Shown: in pieces, positions 51,643-64,000 of the stretch
Position numbering within the stretch: position 1 is the stretch's first letter
Layout of the letters: every line of letters starts with the position of its first letter
The notes under the pieces: generated by a model
What the model saw: the letters and a program-made list of their open reading frames with translations, nothing else
What the model was told of the DNA's origin: nothing
Databases searched by the model: none
DNA from: Anoplolepis gracilipes
Taxonomy: Eukaryota; Arthropoda; Insecta; Hymenoptera; Formicidae
Assembly: GCF_047496725.1 (NCBI RefSeq)
Contig: NC_132986.1
Span: 5,364,501 to 5,428,500 of the forward strand
Reading direction: 5' to 3'
DNA length: 64,000 nt
Position numbers and translations under genes: made by a program

Positions 51643-54600
51643 CCGCCTCCAGTGGTCCACGTTCGGAAACGATGTGGAACGTGCGACAATGATCGAATTA
51701 ATTCTTTTTGCCGATCTGAAACTTATTTGGTCAGAAACGCATCACGTTCCTGCCATCAGCACGTACGCGACTCTTGTGGATAATTCCGATAATAGACAAT
51801 TGACTATTTAGCGTAATCGACTTCCGTACACCAAAAATAAAATAGCGGACATCGCTACGGCGCGTGATTGGGTCCACGTCATTTATTTTAATTTGCAGAA
51901 AACAAAGCGCGAGGATAGGAACAAAGGACAATAATTGTTTCGTTCGACCCTACGATCCTGATCTATAAATTAACGGCTCTTTCGGGCCTCTCTTCTTAAT
52001 TGGGCCGCGTATTAATTCCCCTCCACGATGCAACCGCAAGGATTTATTTGCGGAGCGATGCGAAGGGGAAAGAACGGCGGTGATAAGAGAGACTCAGAAA
52101 CTGGCTGGAAACGTGGAAGGACACGTGGGATTACGAGGTCTTAACTGTGCGTGCCAAAATGGACGAGGATCGCCACCCTTGACATTCTAGTGTGAGGATA
52201 TCTGAAATATAATGCTCCAAAAAAATCCATACAGGCAGATCTAGATTTCTCATGACTTTATTATTTAATGAGAAATCTGTGAGCAACTTGAACCTTTCTT
52301 ATATAATAAATAAAAGTATATTAAAGCTAATAAATATTTTGAATTATTATAAGTGATCTAGAGTTTCTGAAATTATTATTTCTTATTTTAAAATAACTTT
52401 TAACAAAGTTTAAATTTTGATAATTAATATAACATCGAACATTGAGTGAAAGGCAACTGCAAAGCTGAAAATTTTATTAATCTTTATAATACAATTTACA
52501 AAAATAATGTAAATTATTAAACTATATTTTATATACATGTAAGTGTTGATATTTGATTATTATTGCGATTCGATATTTCCTAATTTGATTCATATTTACG
52601 GAAATAAATGCTGCGTCGTGATATTGATGAAATATAATCGTACATTCATCCGGTTTCATTGATAGGTAATGTTGCGCTGAATCGTGCATTGGAACGTTAC
52701 ATTGAAACATTTACATATGTTAAAATAGGCGTTAATTGCATGTAATTTTTCGACGTGCGCAATTTGGATAACGAGCGTCGCAACCGAGTGAATATAACTG
52801 ACGAGAGAAAGTAGACAAATTTGATCAACGGCTGCGACACCTTGACGTCCTATTCGTTTCCGGTTGTCGCGTCAGCTTGCTGGAAGCGGCTAATTAATAA
52901 TAAGCGTTTAATTATGCGAATGGATGCCCGCTTTTGTTGATTGCGCTAGCAGATACGGACGAACATTGTCGTCCACGAGAAAAGCCTATTCGAAAGCGTA
53001 TTTCATGCAGCTTCGCATTCCGTGCGTGCATTTGTATAACCGGATATACGCCACGCAGCCGTGTAACAATTGCAACATGCTACTGCAAACGCAATTATTC
53101 GTAAGCTAATATTTATCAAAGACACGTGAACACATTTATCTATGAATTTAAAAAAAAATGTTAGATAAATTCGTTGCTCTTTTTTTTAAGTTTTGGATCT
53201 TTACAAAATATTGTAAAAAATTTCAAATTACATTATTAAAATTATTATTTTTCAAATTACAATATTTACAGTACTTTAAGCTCCTTTAAACATTTTGTAT
53301 ATCGCAATTTATGTTTTGCATCATATTTAAATTACTCACAATTTGTTATACCAAAATTTTAACGTTTTGAATTAAAATAGTTTACATGGGTGCATCGAGT
53401 ACTTGGCTGTTTTTATATATTTCGCTCTATGATATTTCTGGTATACATATACGTATAAAATAGAATACTGATTTGTATCGAATAACAGATATACCAAAAA
53501 CATATCATTGTTAATTACACGACGTTTTATCGCAAAGGTTTTCAAATGATCCTGCGCATTTCTTATTGACGAAGGGAAGTTAAATAGGGGTGAATAGAAG
53601 AGGTTGCGCTGTAACGATTTAAGAGCTGCTTTGACGTATGGTTGCTCCCACGAGGTCTTTGTGAGTAAATATATCCCATCCACACAGACGCCGGATAAGA
53701 GATAAACAGCCGCGAAATTCATCTTAATTTTAGAACACGGCTCTCGTAAAGTGTAGTCCTCCAAGTGTAGTCACGATGGAGAAAATGAGGCGCGACTAAT
53801 TGAATCACGTGGAATTAACGTGGTAGGTACGAGGGCGAGAAGATTAATGAAACGATTTCGCTAACAATCGCGTTCATCGGGTTCTTTTGAAAATCGTTAA
53901 CGCTGTAATAATTATCCTATCAATTCGACGATTGAGAAATCGTACAAAAACATAATGTATATTCTAATATAACAATATGGTTAGTTAAAAACGTATGTTT
54001 TGACTGCATATATTGTACCTAATAATATTAATAATTATTATATTATACTAATGTACTGATATTAATGATTACTATATTGTACTTAATAAATATTAATTAA
54101 TTGATTATAATCATGGATATTAAATAAACGAATTTATTAAATGTAACAGATATGTTTTTAATTCGAGATTATTACACAATATATTTAAGATACATTATAT
54201 TTTTGTACGATCTGTTGATTAATTAATTCGTGCTTATTCGACTAAAATCGCGGGTAGCTTATCAACTTCCGTTTATTACCCACGAATTTGCGATTAATGG
54301 CCGCTGAATCCACATATCTGTGCCATCAACGAAGGCATACGTGGGTGGTGCGTGTATCGCGATCTCTAACCGGGCAGTCGCGATTAGGATGGAATTTTAG
54401 GGTGTGCTTCACGACGGGCGTTCGCGACGAAAACAAGAAGGGCACAAGTCGCATAGGCGGGTGCGCGATAATTAATAAACAAACTCATAGATATGCGATA
54501 AGACGTCGCGTGAGATTTACATTGGGGAGAGGAGGCTTTTGCTTTTCCCTTCGCTTATCGCCGATTAGAAACGCGAGTGTTCGCGCGAGCCCGGCGACCT

Positions 54601-55375
54601 TCGATCGTTGCGTTAGAGAGTAGCTTTTTATTTTACTTTCTTTCTCGGGAGTGGCCCGGCGGAGTTTAGCCGAGGGTTAAAATGTTTTCAGAGGCGCCGT
54701 GCTTCGCAGTGAAAGTCTCGTTGCATCGCGCAAAAACAAGGGTGAGTTACGAGCGAAGGGCGAAGTCCGTCTCTCTTCTTTCTGTACCCACGTTTAGCAG
54801 TCGGATAATTCAGGCGATACATTTGAATTTGCCACCATTACCCCACCAATCGCCCTACCGTATTTATCTTCGTCCTCTCGAGGGATATTTCCATTAGGTA
54901 ATTATCGCGTTAACGGATAAGTCAAGTCTGAGGTCTTCTTGGTAATCGAGCTTGGTAAACTAGCTTTTTCCATATATATCTTGAGATAAATTTGTTTTTT
55001 TACAGATATTAATCGAATTAAAAATCACAGAAATTTTTGAAAATTTTATTTATTTTATTTAAAAACAAATATATATAATATAAATATATATTTTTTTATA
55101 TTATATTGTATCTTATAGTGTATTGATTCATTTGTTTTTGCTTAATTTTTTTTCTTCACATATTGTTTTTATGAAAATATATTTCGAAGAAGATCCAGAA
55201 TATTTTTCATCTATATTCGCGAATAATATTGTATTCATCAATGTTTTCGAAAATAATTATCTCCTTCTTGACTAATCGAGAAGAACGGTTTAGTTGATCT
55301 TTAAGCGGAAATAGCGTACGATTTAAGAGCTAAGAATCATCGTGATAATTTCCACCAAACGGAAATCATGAAATA
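51639..55375. other. Non-coding stretch
   Basis: CpG-rich DNA to about 52190 and again at 52730-53060, 53570-53900 and 54240-54900, with AT-rich sequence between. A small hairpin (AGATTTCTCAT and its complement around 52241-52276) is present. The 130-codon minus-strand frame at 53764-53372 and the 111-codon plus-strand frame at 54288-54623 lack domains and splice support, so they are not called. Confidence 0.45.

Positions 55376-55434
<59 letters not shown>
55376..55434. repeat. (CT)n microsatellite
   Basis: CT dinucleotide run of about 58 bp with one TT interruption. Confidence 0.97.
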
Positions 55435-55437
<3 letters not shown>

Positions 55438-55712
55438 CTTCCCAAGAGTCTTCGTGAATACGCGCGAATTACTGGTAAGGCCATATTTCTTCGATTATCG
55501 CGTGCGTGTGCATCAAGACGAGCGAAATACAGGTTTTATCATTTGCTTTGTAATTAATGCTCCGTCTACGTAATTAAGCTTCTGATTAAGTGCAAATTCC
55601 GGTGCTTCTCGCTATGAATCGGCAACGCGTTATTGCGTGATCCTCTGAACAAAAATCTCGGTCGTCGAGTAATTTTAATCTTATATATGTTGTTTCGTGC
55701 GCATAATTTAAT

Positions 55713-55740
55713 AATTTTTCTTGTTTGATTGCAGGTAAGC
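55713..55740 (+). promoter_or_regulatory. Possible recursive (ratchet) splice site
   Basis: A T-rich tract ending TTGCAG abuts GTAAGC with no bases between, so a strong acceptor is fused to a strong donor at 55734|55735. This is the zero-length exon arrangement described for recursive splicing in long insect introns. If used, the surrounding DNA is a long plus-strand intron. No flanking host exons were identified in the window. Confidence 0.35.
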
Positions 55741-56573
55741 GATGAACGCGATGGCCTACTTGTTGGAAGAAATTACGTGTTTCGGATCACAGTGACGTGA
55801 AATATATAATATACCCAGTGAGTCCTTTTATACGAGTAAAAGTATTTTCGTGGACGACTCGTAATTTCGCTTGTCTGGCTAACGCGCGTATCTAAGAAAT
55901 GGCGCACTTTGCTATGGTTTTGCGAAGCACGATAAATTGTTCGAGTCAAATACAACGCCATTTACGTAAACACATCCACTCGTAGCATGCTGTATGTTCC
56001 GAGCACAGAGAAATATAATAAAACACAGTGAAAGATCGATACCGCGAGAAGTTAAGTGGATAACGTAATGGTCTCCGAGTTAACGCAAGAGCATCCAGAG
56101 CGACGCGATGGTAGGGCAGAGGCGCCGGAATTTCAGCCATTTTCTTCAGGATTCGCATGCGTATTTTTTCGAGAGGACCGACTATCGAGGGGTCGGTCCG
56201 GGTTTCGCGATCTCCGTGTAATCTTATTTGCAATATATCTCCGTAAGAGAAAGGTTGCGACGAGAGACCCGTCGTTTTCCAGCGAACGTACTTTATAATC
56301 TTGTGTTTCTCGCCATGTTTCCAACATTCTCGATGCCGTCGTCACAGTGTCTCTTTTTCGTTTCTTTTTTCTTTTATCAAACGTACGTACGGCGCACTTT
56401 TACGAGTTAGTGCTAGTAACAGGAACTATAAATTTCTCGTTTTATGTCGGTCGTTGAACGTTTTGTCCTTACGACTTTTCTACAACTATACGGCGAAAAA
56501 AATGTATCGACAAATAAATGCTTCACACTTTTGATAATTCCGACAATTAGGCCTATAGTTTTGATGACTTAAA

Positions 56574-56591
56574 TTTTCGCGATCGCGAAAA
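56574..56591. repeat. Perfect 18-bp palindrome
   Basis: TTTTCGCGATCGCGAAAA is fully self-complementary with no spacer. It contains two overlapping TCGCGA motifs and TTTTCGCG half-sites that resemble E2F-type sites. Possibly a dimer-bound regulatory site; function not shown. Confidence 0.75.
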
Positions 56592-57296
56592 CCATTACCT
56601 CTTGGCGTTACAGTGGCACGGAAGCGACTTTGTCGTAAGGGTGAGTTCGAGGGACCGTTTACGCCGTCATTCCCTTATTCCGGTTTATGGTGCTTTAATT
56701 ATCGACTTACTGAACTGGCATGACGATAAATCTCAGCAGCTGTTTAACTTTATGAACGGTGCAGTTGCGAAAGAGCAGCGCAACAGTTCGACGAAATTGA
56801 CGTTCTCGAATTTCTTGGTTGCTCTTGATAAATTCATCGTGTCGCATTTCGAGTCGCGACGGTTGCGCACACAGTAGCCGAATAAATTATACTCGTGCTA
56901 ATTTCGACGTTTGAACATTCGATGACAAATGGTGTGGCGGGAGAAGGAGAGAAGGAGAGAAGACAAGCTGCGCGATCTTAAAAATAGGATTTCTCTCCGT
57001 AGGGAAATCTAATATTTCTCTTCCGGCGCGCGCTCTTTCGCCAAAGTTCGCGATAAAAGTTAAATCGGAATTAACGAATTAAACAGTTCAACGAACGGCT
57101 TTAAATAAATCCTACGAATAAGGAGGAAAGTTCCATAATCGTCGGAAGTTCGATGACTTTTAGCAGATAGGTACCACGGAAAGATGGCGTTTTATTTGTA
57201 GATATCTTTGGCTCGTGGAAAAAATATAATATATTTAAAAAGGACGTTTTTTATACATTATATTATATATATACACAAAAGTTATTATAAATTAAA

Positions 57297-57347
57297 TTAT
57301 AATGAATAATAAGATAGATTATAAATTATAATGAATAATAAAATAGA
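57297..57347. repeat. Tandem duplication, 29-bp period
   Basis: ATTATAATGAATAATAAnAT occurs twice about 29 bp apart with one difference. Confidence 0.75.
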
Positions 57348-59121
57348 TGTTAATAGGGCATATTATTGTAAACATCAACCTGTAATGCTATAACTAATTT
57401 ATTTATTTTTTTTTGTATGACAAAATTATTTAATTCTTTTTTTTTCTTTCCCTCGGTCTTTCCTCGAGTTTATCTCGCAATAAGTAACAACGACTGCTTT
57501 CTTCGAGCATCGTGAGAACCTATTCTCATTGAAAAAGGTCATTTCTCACGTCGGCCTCCTGAGGGCACTTCATTAAGATGGTCTATCAAACGACAGTCTT
57601 TCAAGCATTCCGACAAGAGACCGTTCCTCGATCTGACCTTGTCGAAGGCAGGGAACAACCGGACTCTTGAAACACGTTCACGAGCGTTTTGTAACGAAGG
57701 GCAAAAGTGTCGAGTAAGATTCTTTCCTTCGAAATTCTGATGAAGAAAATCGAGGAAAAACCGATAGAAAATGGATGAAATCGATTTTCTCGCTTTAGCG
57801 TTATTTTCTAGAAAGATTCGGTCGTTACCGAAAAACGGTTTTCTTGAACATTCTTTGTCTGAGGGACCCATGAAAACACGAAGAGACGAGCCCATGTTAA
57901 CGATCTTGGCTCGACTCCTCGTGTCTAAAAGCTTTTCATCGTGAAAATATTTGACTTTGCAAATTAATGCAAATCAAAAATATTTATGTTTTATTTTTAT
58001 TCATAAAATACATATAGAAATAGATGATATAAATAATTGCCAAAATGACAGGTTTTTTAACTGTATTTCTTTTTTATGCACGTTATTTTAAAATTTTTCT
58101 TTTCTTATATAAATTAATTTTGACAAAAACACGTTTAATCGTGCCGGTTTAATATTAGCTATATATATTTACGTTGACTTGTGTCGCGTCACTATTTTTT
58201 TTTTTTTTTTTGCAAACAATATCCTCGAATACGACTCTTGGTATCCGGCGTTTTATCGACTTTCAGCGAGTCGCGACGATCCGCGGAAATAGGGTCGTAA
58301 AACTTCGATACTTCCTTCCTTCCAGCTGCACGACGTTCTCGACGATTCTAGAGATAAGCCTAAAGACAATAGGGTGTGCTAGTAGGAAATGACAACCCAT
58401 GGGGCTCGAAGATCTAACCCAGATTAAGGGTCGTGAAATCTTTCTTGCGTACCTTCCTCTCAACCACTCTCACCCAGACCGCTTTTCCCCGCATCATTTT
58501 AGAAACTTGGCGAATCCCCACTCACGAGAGTATCCACTCGAGTTCCCGGCCAAAACACTTGCCGAGTTACACGTTCTTTAAGGAAGGAATAAAAATCGGG
58601 GAGGGAAGAATGAGGAAGAGTGGCAGATCCTCACGTCGAATGTATCCAAATCCTCCGCGAACGAACGCAGGCACGGCGCCTATTTGGAAGTAAAGATACA
58701 CGAGGTGCTCTTGAGAAAACTTATACGGTAATGGCGGGCTCGTCTCTCTCGTCTGACCGCGACGGTTTTCCCTACCTTGAAAGATTATCCCTGAATGGCG
58801 GTGTTTGCATCCCTGCATTTTGCGTGTAACGCGATGCGTAAAGTGGCAAGATAAAAACCGCGGGAACCACGGAAATGGTATCTTTGAATTGTACTTGAAA
58901 GAGTAATTGCTACAATTTTGAAGAAGAGGTCAATTGAGGAAGGATATTTTCGTCATATTGATGGTAATCCAAACTTTTTATCGCTATATAAAATTGAGGT
59001 AGAACATTAAATTCCTAATTTAAATATATGCATATAATGTCATTTTTAATAAAACTAATGAAGACTATTTTTATAAGACTACTATATCTATTTTTATCAT
59101 TTTTAAAATAACTAGTTTATA
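57348..59121. other. Non-coding stretch
   Basis: A GC-richer patch at 57460-57940 with a 118-codon minus-strand frame lacking domains, AT-rich DNA, a poly-T run at 58195-58211, and a CpG-rich island at 58230-58870 with overlapping frames on both strands. No gene called. Confidence 0.45.
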
Positions 59122-59323
59122 CGGTAAACTAGGATATGATGGCCATAGGCTGTATATTTTTTAACAATCGCTACATAGTGCGCTTTTTTAGTCACTGTCA
59201 AAGATAATCGATATTGTAAATATCGATTAATGACTAAAAAAAGCGCATTATGTATAGCGATTATTAGAAAAATTATAGCCTATGACCATCTTTTCCGTAT
59301 GACCATCATATCCTAGTTTACCC
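59122..59323. mobile_element. 202-bp MITE with TA target-site duplication
   Basis: Terminal inverted repeats start with GGTAAACTAGGATATGATGG after one mismatched outer base. The arms continue complementary through GCGATT, GCGCnTTTTTTAGTCA and TCGATATT to the centre near 59216. TA dinucleotides flank both ends (59120-59121 and 59324-59325). TA duplication is typical of Tc1/mariner-superfamily insertions. There is no transposase, and the right arm has about 17 extra bases (a short duplication of the TATGACCATC motif). Confidence 0.8.
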
Positions 59324-59371
59324 TATGCATAAAATATGTTATTAAAAAAGATTTTCGCGATACATATACAT

Positions 59372-59413
59372 GTAATTGATCGGTATGTATTTTAATACAT
59401 ACTGATCAGTTAC
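59372..59413. repeat. 20-bp inverted repeat, 2-nt loop
   Basis: Arms 59372-59391 and 59394-59413 pair at 18 of 20 positions around TT. It lies about 50 bp beyond the MITE and shares no sequence with it. Confidence 0.75.
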
Positions 59414-62400
59414 CTTCTTTTTACACACACGTACGTAATATATTATACAAGTACTGATTAAAAAAATAGTGGCTGCAACGCGAGAAGAATTTAAATGTTC
59501 AATCAATATAAATGAGTCATTCAATTCTCTAATGTTGAATATAATCGCTCACAGTGTAATTTCTTTTTGTATACGCCGCCGTAATGTTTTCTCCGGAATC
59601 TCCCACGTCTACTAAATCAGCCAACACTGTAACTATGCCTAATCACTAACTGCAGTCAAACGACGCGTTAATCCACGGAGCAAAGCCGATCTCAAATCTA
59701 TGCAAATACAATTACCCTTCTCTCTTTGCTGTCGAGCTCACCAGCGCCCTCGGCGTGGAGATCGGTCGGTTCTTATCAGATCGTTTCTCAGAGTATCGTG
59801 CAAACGAGGCAGGATCATCCCCGGGACTATGTTAATGCAATGGGGAGAGCTTTATCCCGTGGGATTAGCCAGGTCCGCGGAAAAGTTTTCTTTTTTCTAC
59901 AAAGTTCCGAGGTACACCAAAAAGAATCGATCTCGTTTATTTATAAGTGTAACGTAGCATTGTCTTTTAAATTCCTATAAAGGGCACAAAAATGTTAAAA
60001 GTTAAATGAAATTTGTACTTTATCATTCTATAAGTTAAACATTTATTTGCAATATTTAAACAATATGAAAACATGCTCACGCATTTTTTAAGAACATCTG
60101 AATTTTTTCTAAAAAAAAAAAAAGGTCGGTTTTTTAATTTCACCAAGAAAAACTCCTTTCGAATAAAAGAAAGCACATAGAAATGTATTTTATATAAAAT
60201 TTTATTATATTATTTATTATATTTTATTATAAAAATAAAAAAATTACTCTTTACTATCTAACTTTATATAAAAATTAATATTATTAAGACTCATTAAATA
60301 CTTTCTATCAATACAAATTAAATTAAAAGTTTTAGATTTTTAAAATTTCTGCAGTCTTTTATTTAAATCTGTTTTGTCTCACTGCCATTTCGCTTCGATA
60401 GTGACCATTTGTGTATGCGTTGTTCTTCGGAAAATCGAGCACCGCGAATTACGGCTTTTAATCCCGAAAGTGCACTCTCGGTTTGCCGTAGATACTCTAT
60501 TCAACTATCAATACGAGCCGCATATCGTGGAATTCGTGTCGTAAATCAGGTTTTAACTAAAGGCCTTCGGGTGAGTGAAGAGAGCCTCAACAAATCGATG
60601 CGCCATACTAGATCGTGTACGTCGCGACCTCGCGCGTATTTTACCTGTCAAGGAATAATGATTGTGGTGCATCACTTGTTCGACGGCTTGGATGATCAGC
60701 GTCTCGATGCGAAATGACTTAAGCTTCGTTATCCCTCTGCCGTCTCTCAGCCTTATGATAAGTTTAATTTTGATTTCTCTGAAACAACTCATATTCTTTG
60801 GAAAATTACGACGCATATTCGATGCACATTCAGACATGTACATATATGTATATGTTTAATTTAACTCTTTCGTTTATCATTATTTCTATCGTGAATTTTA
60901 TTCACACATGCAAAAGAAAAAATATCGAATTTTATTCTGTAATATACGAAATTTCAATAATTAAATATTATACTACTAGTAGCATTTACTTATTTGATTT
61001 TTATTGCTTTGTTCTGGGAATTCGTTAAATGCAATTATAAATGTAAGGTTAATATAAATTCTTTCATAATCTAGTTAATTCTAGTCTGCGATAAATTTGA
61101 TTTAAAGCTTTAGAGTGCCTCTCTTAGAAAGGTGGAATACCTCGCGCATGGAGTACATTCTTGTGAAATCTCGAGACATCGGAATATATGCGGGAGGGTC
61201 GAGATGGAACTCTAGAAAGACAAAGGAAACGTTGCGGTCGAGTGGCCGAGAAGAGGAAAATTGAGAGACAACGGTGTCGGCGGCATTCATGATTTGAATA
61301 CGCTTGGCCGCTCGGTGATAATTATCTTTGCGTAAACTCTTCTAGCCTCATCTTCTAGCCCCCGTGTGTTCCAGGCAATTGCCATGAAGTCATCCAAGGT
61401 CGGTTGGATACGTTCTGTTGGTTTTCCACGAACGCAGGATGTTTTTGCAAGACTTCTCGTCGACGGTAAACTACCGCTCGGGCTCGCGCCAGAAATAATC
61501 GGACAGCGAACTTGGACTCGTAAAAAGCAGAGTTACATCTGCCGGGCAACTTCTCTTATCATTCTTATCTCGCAACTGGATTACGATCGCCTGGAGAACG
61601 CGCGCGCACGTGACACAGATCGTGAATTCTTCGATTACGCGTTGCATCACATTGTTTCGCGATTGCTCACGGAAACTCAAATCGATTGATCGGGATCGAT
61701 GCAAGATTCAAGATAGAGTTTTATTGCGATTCTCACGACGAATAAAAGGCCGCATTGGCCATTCGGTACCGTCGATTCACGGCGCGGCGCGATAAAAGAA
61801 AATTACACGCCTGGCGTAAATCGAAATGCACCCTGCGTCGATACATACGATGGCGGTTACGAGCTGCGGTTATGTCCGCGTGCGTGCTGGACCTTTGATA
61901 GTACAAAATACATGCCCGTGATACGCAATGTAGTTTCTTTTGCGCTGGCGGTCGACGGCGATTGTATCTGAATATAACGCAAACAGCAAAGTCGGTAGTC
62001 GTTAATTTTTTTAATGCATGTTTATCACGACATTGAGTGGTCATTTGAAACGAAGTATTGAATTAACGTAATTTTTATGTGCATTACAGTCTTGTGATTT
62101 ATATTTTGAATGTATCATAAATAATCTGAAAAAAAGCTGATTGATAAATATGGGAATCAAATAATGTTTTGAGATATATTTATTATATTTATTTTTTATA
62201 GTAAAATATTCTAATTTGTAATTTCAAAATTGGAAAATATTTTCTTGTATATAAAAAAATAACTTGTATAACATTTAAAAATAAAAAATTTTTCATTATT
62301 TAATTTGTAAAGAAAATTATTTTATTACTTATACATTTTAATAGATGCAAAAATTTTTAGAGAGGATATGTATTAAGAATACGCATATAATATTTCGCAT

Positions 62401-64000
62401 TATGTTTTTGTATTATGTTTCGTCTAAAATATTGCCAGAAATTACTACGAGCTATGTATACTTTATATGTTGCCTTCGTTGTTACGTTGCTTAAATCGCT
62501 TTTGCTTGAATGCGAGACAAAACGGGAGAAAAGGATAGAAACTCGAGGATAATAATCTACCAGGTTTTAAGTTTCTTTATACGTTGTTGAACACAAAGCC
62601 CTGCTACAGAAACACATTCGCATTCCCATTCCCGTAAAAAGTTTAGAACTGTAGAAAGGTTAAAAGTAACGAAGAGGAGTAACCACTGCTACCGGTATCT
62701 TGCAACAAAAGTGGTTGATTTTTATGAGCCCCAGGGCTCATCTTTTTTAGCATCATACGAATTATAGTACATTGTTTTGTCTTTTAGTCTTTTGTTGCTC
62801 TACGAAGTATTAACTCTGTTTTCCATAATTAACATTTTTCATAATTATCGAAAAAAAAAAATTACATAACTTAATAGAACTACGAAATTTCAAATTTATA
62901 TTAAGAATGGCATATTACGTTGACAAGTTACTAAAACTGAAATGAGGGAAGACGTTGTAATGTTGATTACTCTATTTTTACAAAAATGACATTTATGAGG
63001 TACAATCATCAGAGGGGGAGGGCCTTTTACGTACGTTTCATACATAAAACGGGGTCCGAAAATTATGCACCCGGCAATAGGTCTCTGTTGTAGCGTCGTG
63101 CTCCGATAATATACAGGGCTATATCCGTTTTTACGCCACTGCGATCAGGGATTGTGAAATCGCGTTAAACTCCCCTCTGATAGGCGATTATGTTCAACGA
63201 ACCTTCTGCACTTACGCACGACATCACGCAGCCCTCCGGATTTAACCAACGACAGGCTCGTGCCTGGATGAAACAAAAAAAAGTTCATCGCCAATAAAAC
63301 AGAATGCGAGGAGTTTACCGTTAATAGCGTAAGTGAAATACGACGCTTGCAGTCGGACTCTTTGTAACGAAATTGCCACATCTATGAGCTATAAAATCTC
63401 TAGACTATCAAAGTATAATTGAAAGAACTCTAAGAGTATTAAAAAAAATTTTAAATATAATTGCATGAACCATTATATGTATTTAATTAAGATTATCAGT
63501 CTAATCAGTCCAATAAATAAAAAGGAAACATATAAATTTTTTCAGTCTGTGTTTTCTCTGTAAAAAACAGAATTTATATCGGTTTTATATCTTTATTATT
63601 TTTTACTTTGAATTTTTCGAATTTTATAGCAATAATTACGTGAAATTAATGATGTAAGATACTACGTCAAATTAATACTAATTCAAAGAATCCGCTCGAG
63701 TAAGGGTTTAACTCGGGTAACAACCTCGACGTTTAAACTCACACAAGGTCAGCATAAAGAATTGTATGTCGAGCTAATATCACTTCCGCTCCCTTCGCGA
63801 CACAATGAAGCTTAATTGACCGGAAGACGTTAACGCGCTGCTGCATTTCCGAACGTCCATCGTTCTCAGCCTAACCGCATATTTTGCCTCCTTGATCGAC
63901 ACTCATTAAATCGCATTAGCACTGCGTATCGAATCACCGCATAATGTCCCGCAGTGAAAAGTTTTCCTATTAAGGGAACGTGTCACGGTTGGATTAATCG
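59414..64000. other. Non-coding stretch
   Basis: AT-rich with CpG-rich islands at 59570-59930, 60390-60740, 61110-62000, 63010-63390 and 63690-64000. A 102-codon frame from ATG 61384 to 61689 follows an acceptor-like GTGTGTTCCAG near 61374 and has a balanced composition, but no family, donor or partner exon. It is left uncalled. Confidence 0.45.

Larger units (their letters stand above)
55435..57296. other. CpG-rich non-coding block
   Basis: GC-richer sequence with a possible recursive splice site (55734), a perfect palindrome (56574-56591) and open frames on both strands. A frame at 56627-56877 follows an acceptor-like ATTACCTCTTGGCGTTACAG and is followed by AATAAA at 56880. It has no recognisable protein family and no partner exon, so it is noted but not called. 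Confidence 0.4.

Noticed and set aside
53372..53764. 130-codon minus-strand open frame with a hydrophobic N-terminal part (MNFAAVYLLSGVCVDG)
   Set aside because: No TATA, splice or polyadenylation support, a C-terminal half typical of AT-rich chance sequence, and no family resemblance.
56602..56877. 91-codon frame after an acceptor-like site and followed by AATAAA
   Set aside because: Considered as a terminal exon, but no upstream partner exon or protein family could be found; too weak to call.
61366..61689. 107-codon frame following an acceptor-like GTTCCAG
   Set aside because: Balanced composition but no donor, partner exon, domain or conserved motif visible.
1..64000. CRISPR arrays, bacterial operons, rRNA genes, telomeric TTAGG arrays
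   Set aside because: No regularly spaced repeats with unique spacers, no operon-like gene packing, no rRNA signature and no tandem TTAGG were seen; the sequence is eukaryotic.

Overview
The window reads as non-coding DNA of an insect nuclear genome. No open frame exceeds 192 codons. The sequence is AT-rich, with scattered CpG-rich blocks of roughly 0.2-1 kb, dense (GA)n, (TA)n, (CA)n and (TGCG)n microsatellites, foldback elements that look like MITEs, and introns of about 100 bp with metazoan splice signals. The base composition, microsatellites and TA-flanked MITE fit a hymenopteran such as an ant. That placement is an inference; no marker gene here proves it.

The one gene I can build with some confidence is a small four-exon gene on the minus strand, 44149 down to 43356. 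It starts with a clear signal peptide, has three GT-AG introns in compatible phase, and encodes a run of cysteines spaced C-x5-C-x5-C-x5-C followed by C-x5-C. A TATA box lies just upstream and an AATAAA just downstream of the stop. The product would be a secreted cysteine-rich peptide of 136 residues, or 94 if the third exon is terminal. I do not recognise the family. A second, much weaker candidate for a small secreted product lies on the plus strand at 7632-8275 (two exons).

Layout. 1-15 kb: AT-rich, microsatellite-rich, plus the weak candidate. 15.4 kb: a 221-bp near-perfect foldback. 16-24 kb: alternating AT-rich and CpG-rich non-coding DNA. 24.1-28.0 kb: a repeat cluster with related terminal repeats, several hairpins, and a CpG-rich block (25.68-26.53 kb) built of diverged duplicate units. 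28-43 kb: non-coding, with CpG-rich islands, including a fold-prone block and TATA-type promoter-like motif at 32.6-32.85 kb. 43.3-44.2 kb: the secreted-peptide gene. 44-64 kb: non-coding, with a 97-bp (CA)n tract, a possible recursive splice site at 55.73 kb on the plus strand, an 18-bp perfect palindrome at 56.57 kb and a TA-flanked MITE at 59.1 kb.

The recursive splice-like site, the scarcity of exons and the many CpG-rich islands suggest that much of the window may be a long intron or the regulatory desert of a large gene. No exon of such a host gene is identified here. All gene models are by eye, from splice-signal and codon-phase reasoning, with no homology or transcript support.
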